A stretch of 64,000 nt of DNA from Lachnospiraceae bacterium. Its GTDB lineage: Bacteria; Bacillota; Clostridia; Lachnospirales; Lachnospiraceae. Location of the stretch: NCBI GenBank assembly GCA_021771755.1, contig JAETOL010000001.1:124001-188000 (forward strand), written 5' to 3'. Numbering within the stretch: position 1 is the first letter of the stretch; each line of letters opens with the position of its first letter. The notes below the pieces were generated by a model, which searched no databases, had not been told where the DNA came from, and worked only from the letters and a program-made list of their open reading frames with translations. A program made the position numbers and the translations under genes. Shown here one piece after another: positions 35,343 through 44,005 of the stretch.

Positions 35343-36545
35343 CTATCTCGCTTCTTTCAGTTTCATCGTTTTTACTGCTTCTGGAAGAATTAATTTTCCG
35401 TCTACCCTCTGGCTTGCAAGAAAACCAACCTGTCCGGTTGCCGCAAATAACTCATTCAGGCGTTTAAAGGAACGTCCCTGCCTGTCCGCAATCCAGTAAT
35501 AGGAAAAATCCCCAAATGCCATAATCTTCTGTCCGGCTGCAATTTCCGGTACAAATGAAGACGTAAAATATGGTCGGTTCAAAATCATGTCCGGCACTCC
35601 TGCCTGCACGGACGGCTGCCAAATATAATTCCCGTTCCCATCTTTTAATTTACGCAACGCTTTTACGGTGCTGTCATTGAGCATCCATACCGCTTTTTTA
35701 CGATATGGGGAACGCAGAGAGTAAAATAAATCCATAACATCGTCAAACGTAATGCTTGCGCCTGCGGTCGTGACTCCATCAGAAGCTCCGCCTGTAGCAT
35801 TAAAGATTCCTGTCGGTTTTCCCTTGCCATCTCCGGTAAAAAATGCTTCTTCTTCCTTCGTTCCGATTCTTCGTCCGAATTCTTTAGAAATATAGGCTTC
35901 CAAATTAAACACGTTATCGTTTAACAACTCATCCGAAACTTTAATCATGGTCGCAACCTTATATGCACTAATGGAAATCTGTCCAAAGCTGTCATCAGAT
36001 TCTGGATATGCCGCTTCTTCATCAATCCACTTTGCTTCTCCTTTGGATGCCACGATAGGAATTTTACGATCTCCGCTAGAGGTCTGAATCACGGTTGCCA
36101 GACTGCGGAAAAAGTTTTCTTCTTCCAACGCTTCCACCAGAGTTCTTTCATATTCATCGGGAACCAAATAACCTCCTTCTGAATCTGTTCCAACCTGAAG
36201 AGCGTTCTGAATATCAAGATAATTTTTCTTTCTCATCGCATTCCAAAATGCAGTTTTATAAGCCGCTGAGGCTCTTCCTGTTTTTTCTTCTCCACCATTA
36301 CCTTTCCCCGGCTGATTTGTAATCGGATGACTAGTAGGCTTATTCAGTTCTGCATCAATAGCTGCCTGTCTTTCTAAACGCTCGATCTCTTTTCCAAGAT
36401 TAACCACATCCGCTTCCATACGGTCATAAGTGGCCGTATCTTCTGCTGAAAGCAACCCGTCCGTTCCTCGTTTAGATTCTAAAAATGCCTTTGCTGCCTC
36501 CCACGCTTTTGCTCTTTTCTCTCTTAATGCTAAAATCTGATTCAT
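35343..36545 (-). CDS. HK97-type major capsid protein
   Basis: The 400-residue protein has an N-terminal coiled coil (about 1-65, the delta domain that acts as internal scaffold) and then the HK97 fold with FRSLATVIQTSSGDRKIPIV, ISAYKVATMIKVSDELLND and EEEAFFTGDGKGKPTGIF. Processing by the adjacent protease would remove about 100 residues, near the G/T-rich linker around NQPGKGNGGEEK. The gene lies directly after the protease gene. Confidence 0.95.
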   Translation of the reverse strand: MNQILALREKRAKAWEAAKAFLESKRGTDGLLSAEDTATYDRMEADVVNLGKEIERLERQAAIDAELNKPTSHPITNQPGKGNGGEEKTGRASAAYKTAFWNAMRKKNYLDIQNALQVGTDSEGGYLVPDEYERTLVEALEEENFFRSLATVIQTSSGDRKIPIVASKGEAKWIDEEAAYPESDDSFGQISISAYKVATMIKVSDELLNDNVFNLEAYISKEFGRRIGTKEEEAFFTGDGKGKPTGIFNATGGASDGVTTAGASITFDDVMDLFYSLRSPYRKKAVWMLNDSTVKALRKLKDGNGNYIWQPSVQAGVPDMILNRPYFTSSFVPEIAAGQKIMAFGDFSYYWIADRQGRSFKRLNELFAATGQVGFLASQRVDGKLILPEAVKTMKLKEAR

Positions 36546-36563
36546 ATTAAAAATCCTCCTCTT

Positions 36564-37271
36564 TTAATGTGCCAAGAGACTAAGTCTCTTTTCTAACTGT
36601 TCAATGGGTGTCTTTTTTTCTGGTTTGGAAATCAATTTTGACATCAGCGAATTCGTCACTGCTTTTCGTGAAAACATTACTGCTTCCATTTCCAACTCTT
36701 TTTCTTCTTCCGCTTCGGTTTCCTCTTTAGAAAAAAGGAGCTTATCTGCAAAGCCAAGTTCTACAGCTTTCTTTGCATTGAACCAGCTTTCCGCATCCAT
36801 CAAATGTGAAATTCTCGATCTTGATAGTCCTGTTTTAATTTCATAAGCATTCATAATGGATTCCTTTACTTCATCCAACATATCGATTGCCTTTTTCATT
36901 TCTGAAGAATCACCGATAGCGATGGTCGCAGGATTATGAATCATCATCATTGCCACGGGAGACATCTGCACCTCCGTTCCCGCCATTGCAATCACGGATG
37001 CTGCTGAAGCAGCCAGCCCATCAATTTTTACGGTCACATTCCCTTTGTAATCCATCAGCATGTTATAAATCTGTGCTGCCGCGAATACATCTCCTCCCGG
37101 ACTATTGATCCATACCGTGATATCTCCTTCTCCATCTTGCAATTCTTCTTTGAACATTTTTGGAGTCACTTCATCTCCATACCATGTTTCATCGGAAATC
37201 TCTCCGTTTAGAAACAGGGTTCTGCTCTCATCATTTTCATTCCTTACCCAGTTCCAAAACTTCCGTTTCAT
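36564..37271 (-). CDS. ClpP-like head maturation protease
   Basis: The 235-residue serine protease trims the capsid protein scaffold. The ClpP fold is visible: NSPGGDVFAAAQIYNML (about 65-82), the nucleophile in GLAASAASVIAMAG (Ser near 105) and the catalytic His in MMMIHNPATI. The Glu/Lys-rich tail EETEAEEEKELEME is removed or binds the capsid. ATG 37271 has AGGAGGGACAG upstream; a longer frame to 37319 lies in the terminator region. Confidence 0.94.
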   Translation of the reverse strand: MKRKFWNWVRNENDESRTLFLNGEISDETWYGDEVTPKMFKEELQDGEGDITVWINSPGGDVFAAAQIYNMLMDYKGNVTVKIDGLAASAASVIAMAGTEVQMSPVAMMMIHNPATIAIGDSSEMKKAIDMLDEVKESIMNAYEIKTGLSRSRISHLMDAESWFNAKKAVELGFADKLLFSKEETEAEEEKELEMEAVMFSRKAVTNSLMSKLISKPEKKTPIEQLEKRLSLLAH

Positions 37272-37299
37272 CCTGTCCCTCCTTTTACGACTGTGTTTT

Positions 37300-37351
37300 A
37301 AGCACACAAAAAGGACCACAACCAGATACTCTGTTTCTGGTTATCGTCCTT
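37300..37351 (-). terminator. Terminator-like hairpin between portal and protease genes
   Basis: On the minus strand AAGGAC and AACCAGA pair with TCTGGTT and GTCCTT, with matched 3-nt internal loops, followed by TTT. The outer TGTGTTTTAAG/CTTAAAACACA (37292-37302 and 37349-37359) can extend the structure. It lies inside the late operon, 30 bp before the protease start, so read-through or processing is needed. Confidence 0.75.
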
Positions 37352-37359
37352 AAAACACA

Positions 37360-37568
37360 CTTTATTATTTTTGATATTTTCATCTAATTTTGGATTTATC
37401 CTCCACTTTCAAAAGAAAAAGCCTTCTATTTTTTATTATATTCCGCTTGTTCTGCTTCAATTCTCCACTTTCATGGGATCTTCTGCTTTTTACTCCTGTC
37501 ACCAAACAGTAGCATATTGTTCCGCTACGCAACATAGTGTTGCTCAAGTCCAGTTGAGCATAAATCTT
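37360..37568 (-). other. Structured A/T-rich spacer between portal and protease
   Basis: About 210 bp with no recognised gene. Just after the portal stop the minus strand has two adjoining hairpins that share bases, TGCTCAA/TTGAGCA and GCAACA/TGTTGC, which could be alternatives to one another. A 51-codon frame (37535-37380, MLRSGTICYCLVTGVKS onward) is open and basic but has no good ribosome site. It may be a small RNA, a regulatory spacer or a degraded moron. Confidence 0.45.
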
Positions 37569-38828
37569 TTAAACCTGTGGCATATTACCTCCTGCCTTTC
37601 CCGCAAAGGCTCCTGCATCCGCCAGCTTTGTCATGCTTCCATTCACAAGATATAAATTTCCTCCATCTTCCTCTGGAATCGGATTCTGATCTTCCATTTC
37701 CCGGATATCATTTGCTGACAGCCATCCATTCTGCCGGCCTACAGCATACCCATTCATTCGGCTGGCATAATCCCCTCGTAATAATCCATCCACATTTAGT
37801 TTTATAAAATACTCATTCTTTTCCTGTGGCAATAACAATGCTTTCTGCAAAGCCTGTTCCCACCTGACTACCCACGGGTCTAATGTGTATTTCACAAACT
37901 CCAAAGACTGCTGCTCTATGTTAGAAAAACTGGATTTCTCCAAGTCTCCTACCATATGTGGCGGAATACGATACATCCTTGCAATCTCATTGATTTGAAA
38001 TTTCCTTGTTTCCAAGAACTGTGCTTCTTCCGGTGGAATCCCTATCTGCTGATATTTCATCCCTTCTTCCAGAACCGCCACTTTTCCTGCATTTCTTGAA
38101 CCCCCATACACCTTGTGCCAGCTATCCCTTACCTTTGCGGGATCTTTTAAAACGCCCGGATGTTCCAAAACACCACCCGGTGTCGCTCCATTTGCAAAAA
38201 ATGATGCACCGTATTCTTCACAGGCAAGTGTCATTCCTACTGCATTTTTAGCCATAGCAATCGGAGAATATCCCACTAGACCATCAAATCCTAATCCCGG
38301 TATATGCAGCACATCTTCCCTGCGAAGATAGATCCGTCCATAGTCATTAAAATTTGGATTCTCTTCTGTGTTCCGTGTGTAAATATAATAAAGTTCTCCA
38401 TTTTCCGCACGGTCAACTTCCATTTTATCCGGAAGAAGCGGATACAATCCTAATACCTGCCCTCTTCCATCACGGATTATCTGCGCATAGGCATTTCCCC
38501 ATATCAGTAAATGGCTCATCAAGACTTCCCGGAATACGAAAGACGTCATTTCTTCATTTGGTTCATCGTGAAGAATATGATAGAGCGGATGGTCAAATAC
38601 TCTTTCTTTTCCTTTATCCGTATAACGATACAAGTGAAGGGGAAGAGAAGCTATTGCTTCTGCAAGAATTCTGACACAGGAATATACTGCTGTTGTCTGC
38701 ATGGCGGTTCTTTCATTTACGGAAATACCGCTTGTGCTTCTTCCAAATAAAAAAGATACTCCTGAATTATAACTATTTGTCGGTTTGTCCCTTGCTCCCC
38801 TTAAACCAAATAATTCCCGTAATCCCAT
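37569..38828 (-). CDS. Phage portal protein (HK97 gp3 family)
   Basis: The portal is the 12-fold ring through which DNA enters the head. The 419-residue protein shows the family segments AVYSCVRILAEAIASLPLHLY, HPLYHILHDEPNEEMT, LLIWGNAYAQIIRD and RIPPHMVGDLEKSSFSNIEQQ. ATG 38828 has TAGGAGGCAG upstream. It follows the large terminase by 18 bp. Confidence 0.95.
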   Translation of the reverse strand: MGLRELFGLRGARDKPTNSYNSGVSFLFGRSTSGISVNERTAMQTTAVYSCVRILAEAIASLPLHLYRYTDKGKERVFDHPLYHILHDEPNEEMTSFVFREVLMSHLLIWGNAYAQIIRDGRGQVLGLYPLLPDKMEVDRAENGELYYIYTRNTEENPNFNDYGRIYLRREDVLHIPGLGFDGLVGYSPIAMAKNAVGMTLACEEYGASFFANGATPGGVLEHPGVLKDPAKVRDSWHKVYGGSRNAGKVAVLEEGMKYQQIGIPPEEAQFLETRKFQINEIARMYRIPPHMVGDLEKSSFSNIEQQSLEFVKYTLDPWVVRWEQALQKALLLPQEKNEYFIKLNVDGLLRGDYASRMNGYAVGRQNGWLSANDIREMEDQNPIPEEDGGNLYLVNGSMTKLADAGAFAGKAGGNMPQV

Positions 38829-38846
38829 ACTCTGCCTCCTATTTTA

Positions 38847-40394
38847 TCAAAATGAAATGATACCGCGCTCGTCATAAACACTTCCTGTTGTACCTTCATT
38901 ACGAATCGCACGGTCAAGTGCCATAACGGTTGCAACTGCCCCATCTATTTTTTCTGTAGATTTTTCCTTATCCATCTTAATATTTCCTGCCGGATCTTGA
39001 CGGACAAAAACATTATCCATCATCCATCTGAGAACCGGATGACCGCCATGTGCCAGTTTTTTCTCCAATGTCAGCTTCATTAATTCTTTCGTTGGCGGGC
39101 TCATATCTTTATATCCCTGCCCGAAAGGTACAACAGTAAACCCCATTCCTTCAAGATTTTGTACCATCTGAACTGCTCCCCAACGGTCAAATGCAATTTC
39201 CAAAATATGATATTTCATTCCCAAATCCTCGATGAATTTTTCAATGAAACCATAATGAATCACGTTTCCTTCCGTCATCTGAAGCTGCCCCTGCTTTTCC
39301 CACACGTCATAAGGAACATGATCTCTCCTCACACGAAGTTGTAAATTTTCTTCCGGTATCCAAAAAAATGGCAGTATGCTATATTTTTCTTCCTCCGTTC
39401 TCGGCGGAAACACTAATACAAACGCTGTAATGTCCGAAGTACTGGAAAGGTCGAGTCCGGCGTAACATTCTCTTCCAAGCAGACTATCTTGATCCACTTC
39501 AAAGTCACATTCATCCCACCGATCCATAGGCATCCATCTGGTAGACTGTTTTACCCATTGATTCAATCGGAGCTGCCGAAAAATATTTTCTTCTGCTGGA
39601 TTTTCTTTTGCACTCTGATAAGCATTCTGCACCTTTTCCAACGCAATCGTATGCCCCAAAGAAGGATTTGCCTTATACCAGCTTTCTTCGCTTCCCCAAT
39701 CATCATCGTCCGCAATACCATAAATCACGGGATAAAAAGTCGGATCAATCTTTCTTCCCATAAGAATGTCTTCTGCTTTTTGGTGCTGTTCAAAGCAAAT
39801 GGAATTGCGATCCGTTCCGGCGGTCGTAATCAAAAAATACAATGGCTGTGTTCTTGCATCACCTGAACCCTTTGTCATGACATCGAATAACTCCCGATTC
39901 GGCTGCGCATGAAGTTCATCAAAAATTACTGCGTGTACATTCAAGCCGTGCTTGGTATATGCTTCAGCAGAAAGTACCTGATAGAAACTGTTTGTCGGCT
40001 GATATACTAACCGCTTTACAGACATGATTGGCTTAATTCTTTTCTTCAGGGCTGGACATTGATCCACCATATCAACTGCCACATCAAATACGATCGAAGC
40101 CTGCTGACGGTCAGAAGCACATCCGTAGACTTCCGCCCCCCATTCTCCGTCACCACAGGTCATCAGCAGAGCCACCGCAGCAGCCAGTTCTGATTTTCCA
40201 TTTTTCTTTGGAATCTCCACATATGCAGTATTATATTGACGATAGCCATTTTCTTTTACCGTTCCAAAAATATCACGGATGATTTTATCCTGCCACGGAA
40301 GCAGCTCAAACGGGACACCTCTCCATTGCCCTTTCGTGTGTTTCAAACAATTAATAAAATTTACGGCATGATCCGCTTTTGTTTGATCATACAC
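38847..40394 (-). CDS. terL: Terminase large subunit
   Basis: TerL drives DNA into the prohead with ATP and cuts it. The ATPase part has Walker A EIPKKNGKSELAAA (about 62-75) and Walker B VIFDELHA (about 155-162), with the coupling motif ITTAGT near 190. The nuclease part has GLDLSSTSDITAF (about 315) and EKIDGAVATVMA (about 485). The start is GTG 40394, 1 bp overlapping the small subunit stop, with GGGAGGTGG upstream; there is no ATG in frame near it. Terminase_1 type, 515 aa. Confidence 0.95.
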   Translation of the reverse strand: MYDQTKADHAVNFINCLKHTKGQWRGVPFELLPWQDKIIRDIFGTVKENGYRQYNTAYVEIPKKNGKSELAAAVALLMTCGDGEWGAEVYGCASDRQQASIVFDVAVDMVDQCPALKKRIKPIMSVKRLVYQPTNSFYQVLSAEAYTKHGLNVHAVIFDELHAQPNRELFDVMTKGSGDARTQPLYFLITTAGTDRNSICFEQHQKAEDILMGRKIDPTFYPVIYGIADDDDWGSEESWYKANPSLGHTIALEKVQNAYQSAKENPAEENIFRQLRLNQWVKQSTRWMPMDRWDECDFEVDQDSLLGRECYAGLDLSSTSDITAFVLVFPPRTEEEKYSILPFFWIPEENLQLRVRRDHVPYDVWEKQGQLQMTEGNVIHYGFIEKFIEDLGMKYHILEIAFDRWGAVQMVQNLEGMGFTVVPFGQGYKDMSPPTKELMKLTLEKKLAHGGHPVLRWMMDNVFVRQDPAGNIKMDKEKSTEKIDGAVATVMALDRAIRNEGTTGSVYDERGIISF

Positions 40395-40873
40395 TATCCA
40401 CCACCTCCCTTTATCAGCAGAAGTTCCATTGCATCGCTTTCTTTATCATCACCATTGTCCGTAACAATCCTGCTTCTTGCAGAAGGTGTCAGTCCAAACT
40501 GCTCACAGAATTTATTCATGATTTTCAGATAGGTCTGGGCAATGGACACCTGTGGAACCTGCTGCCAATAACCGGATGGTGTCTTTACGATTGTTCCATG
40601 CTGAGTAATAAATTCCTCCGCTTCTTTCCATCGCGCATACGCCTGACAGTAACCTGCAAAAGCAGCCATATCAATTTCTGTCAGAATACCCAACTGCTCC
40701 ATCTGTTTTGCCATCCGCTTCCATTCCTTCTTTGCCTCATCTTCCAGCCACGCAGGACATCTCGGTGCTTTCTTCACAGGCTTCGGCTCGTTTGTATTCA
40801 GACTTCTTTTCCCCGGATTACCTTCCAATACTTTTACTGCCGTAGGCTTAGGTTTTCTTCCTCTCTGTGCCAT
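40394..40873 (-). CDS. terS: Terminase small subunit (P27 family)
   Basis: TerS recognises the packaging site. The 159-residue protein has the P27 N-terminus RGRKPKPTAVKVLEGNPGKR and the middle segment ILTEIDMAAFAGYCQAYARW. It starts at ATG 40873 behind AAGGAGGTGAG and directly precedes terL. Confidence 0.94.
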   Translation of the reverse strand: MAQRGRKPKPTAVKVLEGNPGKRSLNTNEPKPVKKAPRCPAWLEDEAKKEWKRMAKQMEQLGILTEIDMAAFAGYCQAYARWKEAEEFITQHGTIVKTPSGYWQQVPQVSIAQTYLKIMNKFCEQFGLTPSARSRIVTDNGDDKESDAMELLLIKGGGG

Positions 40874-40949
40874 TGCTCTCACCTCCTTCCAAAACATCAC
40901 TAAAAAAAGACCTCCGAAGAAGTCTTTTTTATCTCAGCACCTTTCGTTT

Positions 40950-41129
40950 TTACTTGAAAAGTTCATCGATTTTTACTTTTGCTGCTTTCACAGCATTGTA
41001 ATCATAAAAATATGAATCTTCACTTGTAATTATTTTCCCATTGTCCGGCGGGGTAATAATAAAATCATATCCTGTAGTTTCACTATTCCAAGCGATTGTA
41101 ATTTGATACCCTCTGTATGTTTCTCCCAT
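40950..41129 (-). CDS. Small phage protein of unknown function
   Basis: A 59-residue protein starting at ATG 41129 with ACAGGAG upstream (MGETYRGYQITIAWNSETTG). Beta-rich first half and a C-terminal helix (NAVKAAKVKIDELF). A longer frame to 41246 that adds a CADCG motif is possible but overlaps the previous gene and lacks a ribosome site. No function known. Confidence 0.6.
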   Translation of the reverse strand: MGETYRGYQITIAWNSETTGYDFIITPPDNGKIITSEDSYFYDYNAVKAAKVKIDELFK

Positions 41130-41221
41130 AATAATTCTCCTGTTCTTTTTGTACACACATGTTACCTCCGACTCTTGTTTATATCCAGCAATATCCGTAC
41201 CACAATCTGCACAAATTTTCT

Positions 41222-41617
41222 TTAGACGTCTTCTCCATCCGTACAAAAGTCCAATCCCATTTTTAACTCATTATATATCTTCATGTATCGGCTCTGTTCA
41301 CTCCCTTCACTTTCCAAAATTGCCTGAAAGAAAAATTCTTCTGCTTTCTCCCTCGAATACCACTCCTCTGTCTTTCCATAACAAACAGTTCTGACTATGG
41401 GTATCTTTTTTACACAATCTTCCCCATAAATCACATTCAGTCCTGATCCATTATCCCAATGCATCAGAAGGGATGCCGTGTCATCCACTCCGAGAACGGT
41501 CCCTGTCATGCCAACTGGCGGTGCCTGTTTATCATTCATTCTTACAAGTTCTACTCTGGTACCGACTGGATATTCTCTACGAATATTCTCCACAATTTTT
41601 CTATTCGGAAATACCAT
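41222..41617 (-). CDS. DUF4314-type phage protein with extra C-terminal half
   Basis: The first 70 residues (YPVGTRVELVRMNDKQAPPVG, GTVLGVDDTASLLMHWDNGS, LNVIYGEDCVKKIP) match the DUF4314 beta-barrel domain that occurs with methylase and amidoligase genes in phages. The last 60 residues form an added helical region (REKAEEFFFQAILESEGSEQ). It overlaps the cyclotransferase gene by 17 bp, which suggests coupled translation. Function unknown. Confidence 0.78.
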   Translation of the reverse strand: MVFPNRKIVENIRREYPVGTRVELVRMNDKQAPPVGMTGTVLGVDDTASLLMHWDNGSGLNVIYGEDCVKKIPIVRTVCYGKTEEWYSREKAEEFFFQAILESEGSEQSRYMKIYNELKMGLDFCTDGEDV

Positions 41618-42059
41618 GCTGCACCTCCTTGATTGAATTTTTCAAAGCCTGCTTCAGAACATCTTCCTCAAACCCAAACTTTTCATATGCCTGTTCCAAA
41701 GTCCGATAATATCCTGCACTTGGTACTCCTATTTTCCTTTGCTCATCCATAATATACACCATCGCACTTTTTATTTTCCCCTTGATTTGCACCTCCAACA
41801 TCTTCTTATAGTAAAAATTCGGATATCCTTCATAATAGTCAAGTCTTCTTTCATCCATTTGACCGATTTCCCAAACCAATACCGGAACGATGCTTCCCTC
41901 CTTTGGTTCTATCGTAGCATACGAACCTGTTCGTGAACCTTTGAATATTAACTTATACCCTTCCACGATTGCTGTTCCTACTAAAGTTGCAGTCGGGCAT
42001 CGGAATGCCATCTGCTCCTCATCCATGTTACTGCCATAGGCAATATACAACTTCTTCAT
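41601..42059 (-). CDS. Gamma-glutamylcyclotransferase/AIG2-fold protein
   Basis: The 152-residue protein starts at ATG 42059 (MKKLYIAYGSNMDEEQM). YGSN is the conserved substrate loop of the gamma-glutamylcyclotransferase fold, and the catalytic Glu is likely in DYYEGYPNFYYKK. The family cuts gamma-glutamyl bonds by internal cyclisation to 5-oxoproline. Comparative studies of amidoligases (Iyer and colleagues) noted that phage amidoligases often lie beside such proteins, and here the amidoligase is 96 bp upstream. A ligase/lyase pair acting on a peptide tag is plausible. Confidence 0.85.
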   Translation of the reverse strand: MKKLYIAYGSNMDEEQMAFRCPTATLVGTAIVEGYKLIFKGSRTGSYATIEPKEGSIVPVLVWEIGQMDERRLDYYEGYPNFYYKKMLEVQIKGKIKSAMVYIMDEQRKIGVPSAGYYRTLEQAYEKFGFEEDVLKQALKNSIKEVQHGISE

Positions 42060-42155
42060 ATTCGTTTCATCCTTTCTCTGTTGATAGTGAGGTCTCCCTC
42101 CTACCACCTCAAGACGGTCTCTCGACCGCCATTGGTGGGGCTGTGCCTATTCCCT

Positions 42156-43046
42156 TCAAGCAGCATGTCTCCATGCCGAATTTCCTTCCAAATGTTTCAG
42201 AAAATGAAACCTGCAGGTTTTGAATTCATCCCCGTTCAATCCCAACCGGAGCATCCAACACCGGAATGCGTATTTTTCATTGTCTGTAACTGTTCTTCTG
42301 GCACTCGCTTTCTTTTGCGTCAATGCCTGATGGCTGACTGCAAGGCAGAATTGTATGTATGCTTTGATTTCCCCTGCATGCGTAGTGCTGTTAAACAATC
42401 GGAACTCTACCGTTCCTTTTGTGAAAGTCGCATGAAGATTTAAATCGTGGTATCTGGTATCGTTGTAATGGTCTGTCCTTCTTCTATGACTCCCCTCATA
42501 CCATATGTCTTTTAATTCTTCCATCGTTTTGGGTTTTCTTTTATTAATCGTTTGAATCAACTGTTCATTTGTCTTTTTACACCATCGAAGCCTGGCCGGA
42601 TCAATTTGTAAAGCTTTATATAAAATGTCCTCTTTGCTAGCGATGATATTTACTAGATTGCGTAAAGTCTGAGGTGTATATCTGCTTGCATCCACGTGGA
42701 TATGAATGCCGCATTGGTCACTTGCGAATGCTCCCTTATGCCGAAGCTGACGAACAATTTCCTGCAAATCTTCCAAGTCTTCATATTCTAAAATCGGACT
42801 AACAATTTCACATTTATATTCTTCCGAGGCAGGCTCCCTTCTTCCACCCTTTTTTCTCTGTGCAATAATACTGGAGTCAAATGTTGCTTTCCACGTTCTT
42901 CCTTTACGGTCTTTTGCCCCGTAAGTTTGATAATACGTCCCGATATAAAATTTCTCTGTTCCGAAATATTCTGCGATAATATCTGCCGCTTTTTTTCTGG
43001 TGATTCCAGTTAATTCAATTTCAATCCCGAACTTCTGTGTTTTCAT
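42156..43046 (-). CDS. Amidoligase (glutamine-synthetase-like COOH-NH2 ligase)
   Basis: The 296-residue enzyme begins KFGIEIELTGITRKKA, with the ExE metal-binding motif typical of amidoligase family 2, and has CGIHIHVDASRY (about 128-139) with the conserved His pair, ARLRWC, and NEKYAFRCWMLRLGLNG near the end. Such enzymes join a carboxylate to an amine using ATP. Predicted substrates of the phage members are peptide or wall components. ATG 43046 is behind TAGGAGGCGC and the conserved leader motif (43067-43096). Confidence 0.88.
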   Translation of the reverse strand: MKTQKFGIEIELTGITRKKAADIIAEYFGTEKFYIGTYYQTYGAKDRKGRTWKATFDSSIIAQRKKGGRREPASEEYKCEIVSPILEYEDLEDLQEIVRQLRHKGAFASDQCGIHIHVDASRYTPQTLRNLVNIIASKEDILYKALQIDPARLRWCKKTNEQLIQTINKRKPKTMEELKDIWYEGSHRRRTDHYNDTRYHDLNLHATFTKGTVEFRLFNSTTHAGEIKAYIQFCLAVSHQALTQKKASARRTVTDNEKYAFRCWMLRLGLNGDEFKTCRFHFLKHLEGNSAWRHAA

Positions 43047-43066
43047 TTTGATGCGCCTCCTATGTG

Positions 43067-43096
43067 CTTTTTTTCGTAGTCTATATATCACTCTAA
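43067..43096 (-). promoter_or_regulatory. Conserved upstream motif, copy 2 (amidoligase)
   Basis: TTTAGAGTGATATATAGAC on the minus strand followed by TACG, a run of A and the ribosome site of the amidoligase gene. It differs from copy 1 (20662-20693) at only a few positions. Confidence 0.65.
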
Positions 43097-43173
43097 AAGC
43101 ACATATTATCCAGTCATTTCAAACAATAATGTACACAAAAATTCAGGAGAGAAATTGTGTATTTTACAGATAA

Positions 43174-43939
43174 CTATTCCTGTTTTGCTTTCCGTTCAGC
43201 AGCTCTCTGTCGGTTGCGCTCTTTTGCACGTTCCTTTTCTTCTTCCGTCCGAAAAGCCGTATTCCCTTTCAGATTCTTCAAGAGAAGATCCCTTGTTTTC
43301 TTTCCGCCCTTTCCTCCAAGTCCAAGACGAATCAGCCAGATGCGCATATAGTATTTTTCATTTGCCTCAATTGTCTCCGCAGGATTAATCCACTTCATCT
43401 CTTTTGCACGTTCTGCCATCATGCAGGTTAATTCCGCAAAAGAAATTGTACTTTCTGCTTCCATCGGAAATCCGTTAAAAACAATTTTATCAGCCACAAA
43501 ATCCAACCCAAAGCAATGTACTTTTTCTTCTGCAAAAATCTCCATTACCTTATTCATATCCGCATCTTTTTCTTCTGATAATCTCTCAATCAGACGCTCA
43601 CTCATGTGCAGTACTTCCATACCGACAGCCCGCTTCAAAAGATACTGTTTACTATGAATCATAAAAATAAGATTTCGTATGCTCTCAGCGGTATGACCTT
43701 CTATCGGAATCTGTAAATTTAATCCTTCCTGATTGTTTTCAATGAATCCCCTTCGCTGCAGTTCTTTCTGAAGCATTTCGCCATCCTCTGTTTCAATGTT
43801 TCCATCACGATCCACAATTGCACCCCCCTATCCGGTACCCAAAACTTGGTGGTCCTAAATATCTTGAAGGTTCTCCCAATATTTCTGCCACCGCTTTTAC
43901 CAGTTCTTTTCTGTTTTCACAGATTGTTTCAATTCTCAT
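43174..43939 (-). pseudogene. Amidoligase-like (virulence-related) protein, frameshifted in a G6 run
   Basis: The gene starts at ATG 43939 (MRIETICENRKELVKAVAE, AAGGGAG upstream) and reads to GYRIGG, where a run of six G (43828-43823) puts it out of frame; the rest (AIVDRDGNIETEDGEML onward to 43174) lies in the next frame. Removing one G gives one 254-residue protein. The C-terminal half matches the adjacent amidoligase: ESIRNLIFMIHSKQYLLKRA against QTLRNLVNIIASKEDILYKA, and NEKYYMRIWLIRLGLGG against NEKYAFRCWMLRLGLNG. The His pair and ExE motif are missing, so it is a non-catalytic paralog. It could be dead, a phase-variable gene or a sequencing error. Confidence 0.75.
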
Positions 43940-43952
43940 GTATGCAGTCTCC

Positions 43953-43984
43953 CTTCTTTTTTGGTACTACATACATCACTCTAA
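43953..43984 (-). promoter_or_regulatory. Conserved upstream motif, copy 3 (amidoligase-like gene)
   Basis: TTTAGAGTGATGTATGTAG on the minus strand, then TACC, a run of A and AAGGGAG. TTGACT lies 19 bp before the TGTATG, so a promoter may be included. Shares the block found at 20662-20693 and 43067-43096. Confidence 0.6.
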
Positions 43985-44005
43985 ACGCCCATAAAGTCAA
44001 GCATT

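Noticed and set aside
41918-41936. CGAAC and GTTCG pair resembling a LexA box
   Set aside because: The half-sites are two bases apart instead of four and lie inside the cyclotransferase coding region.
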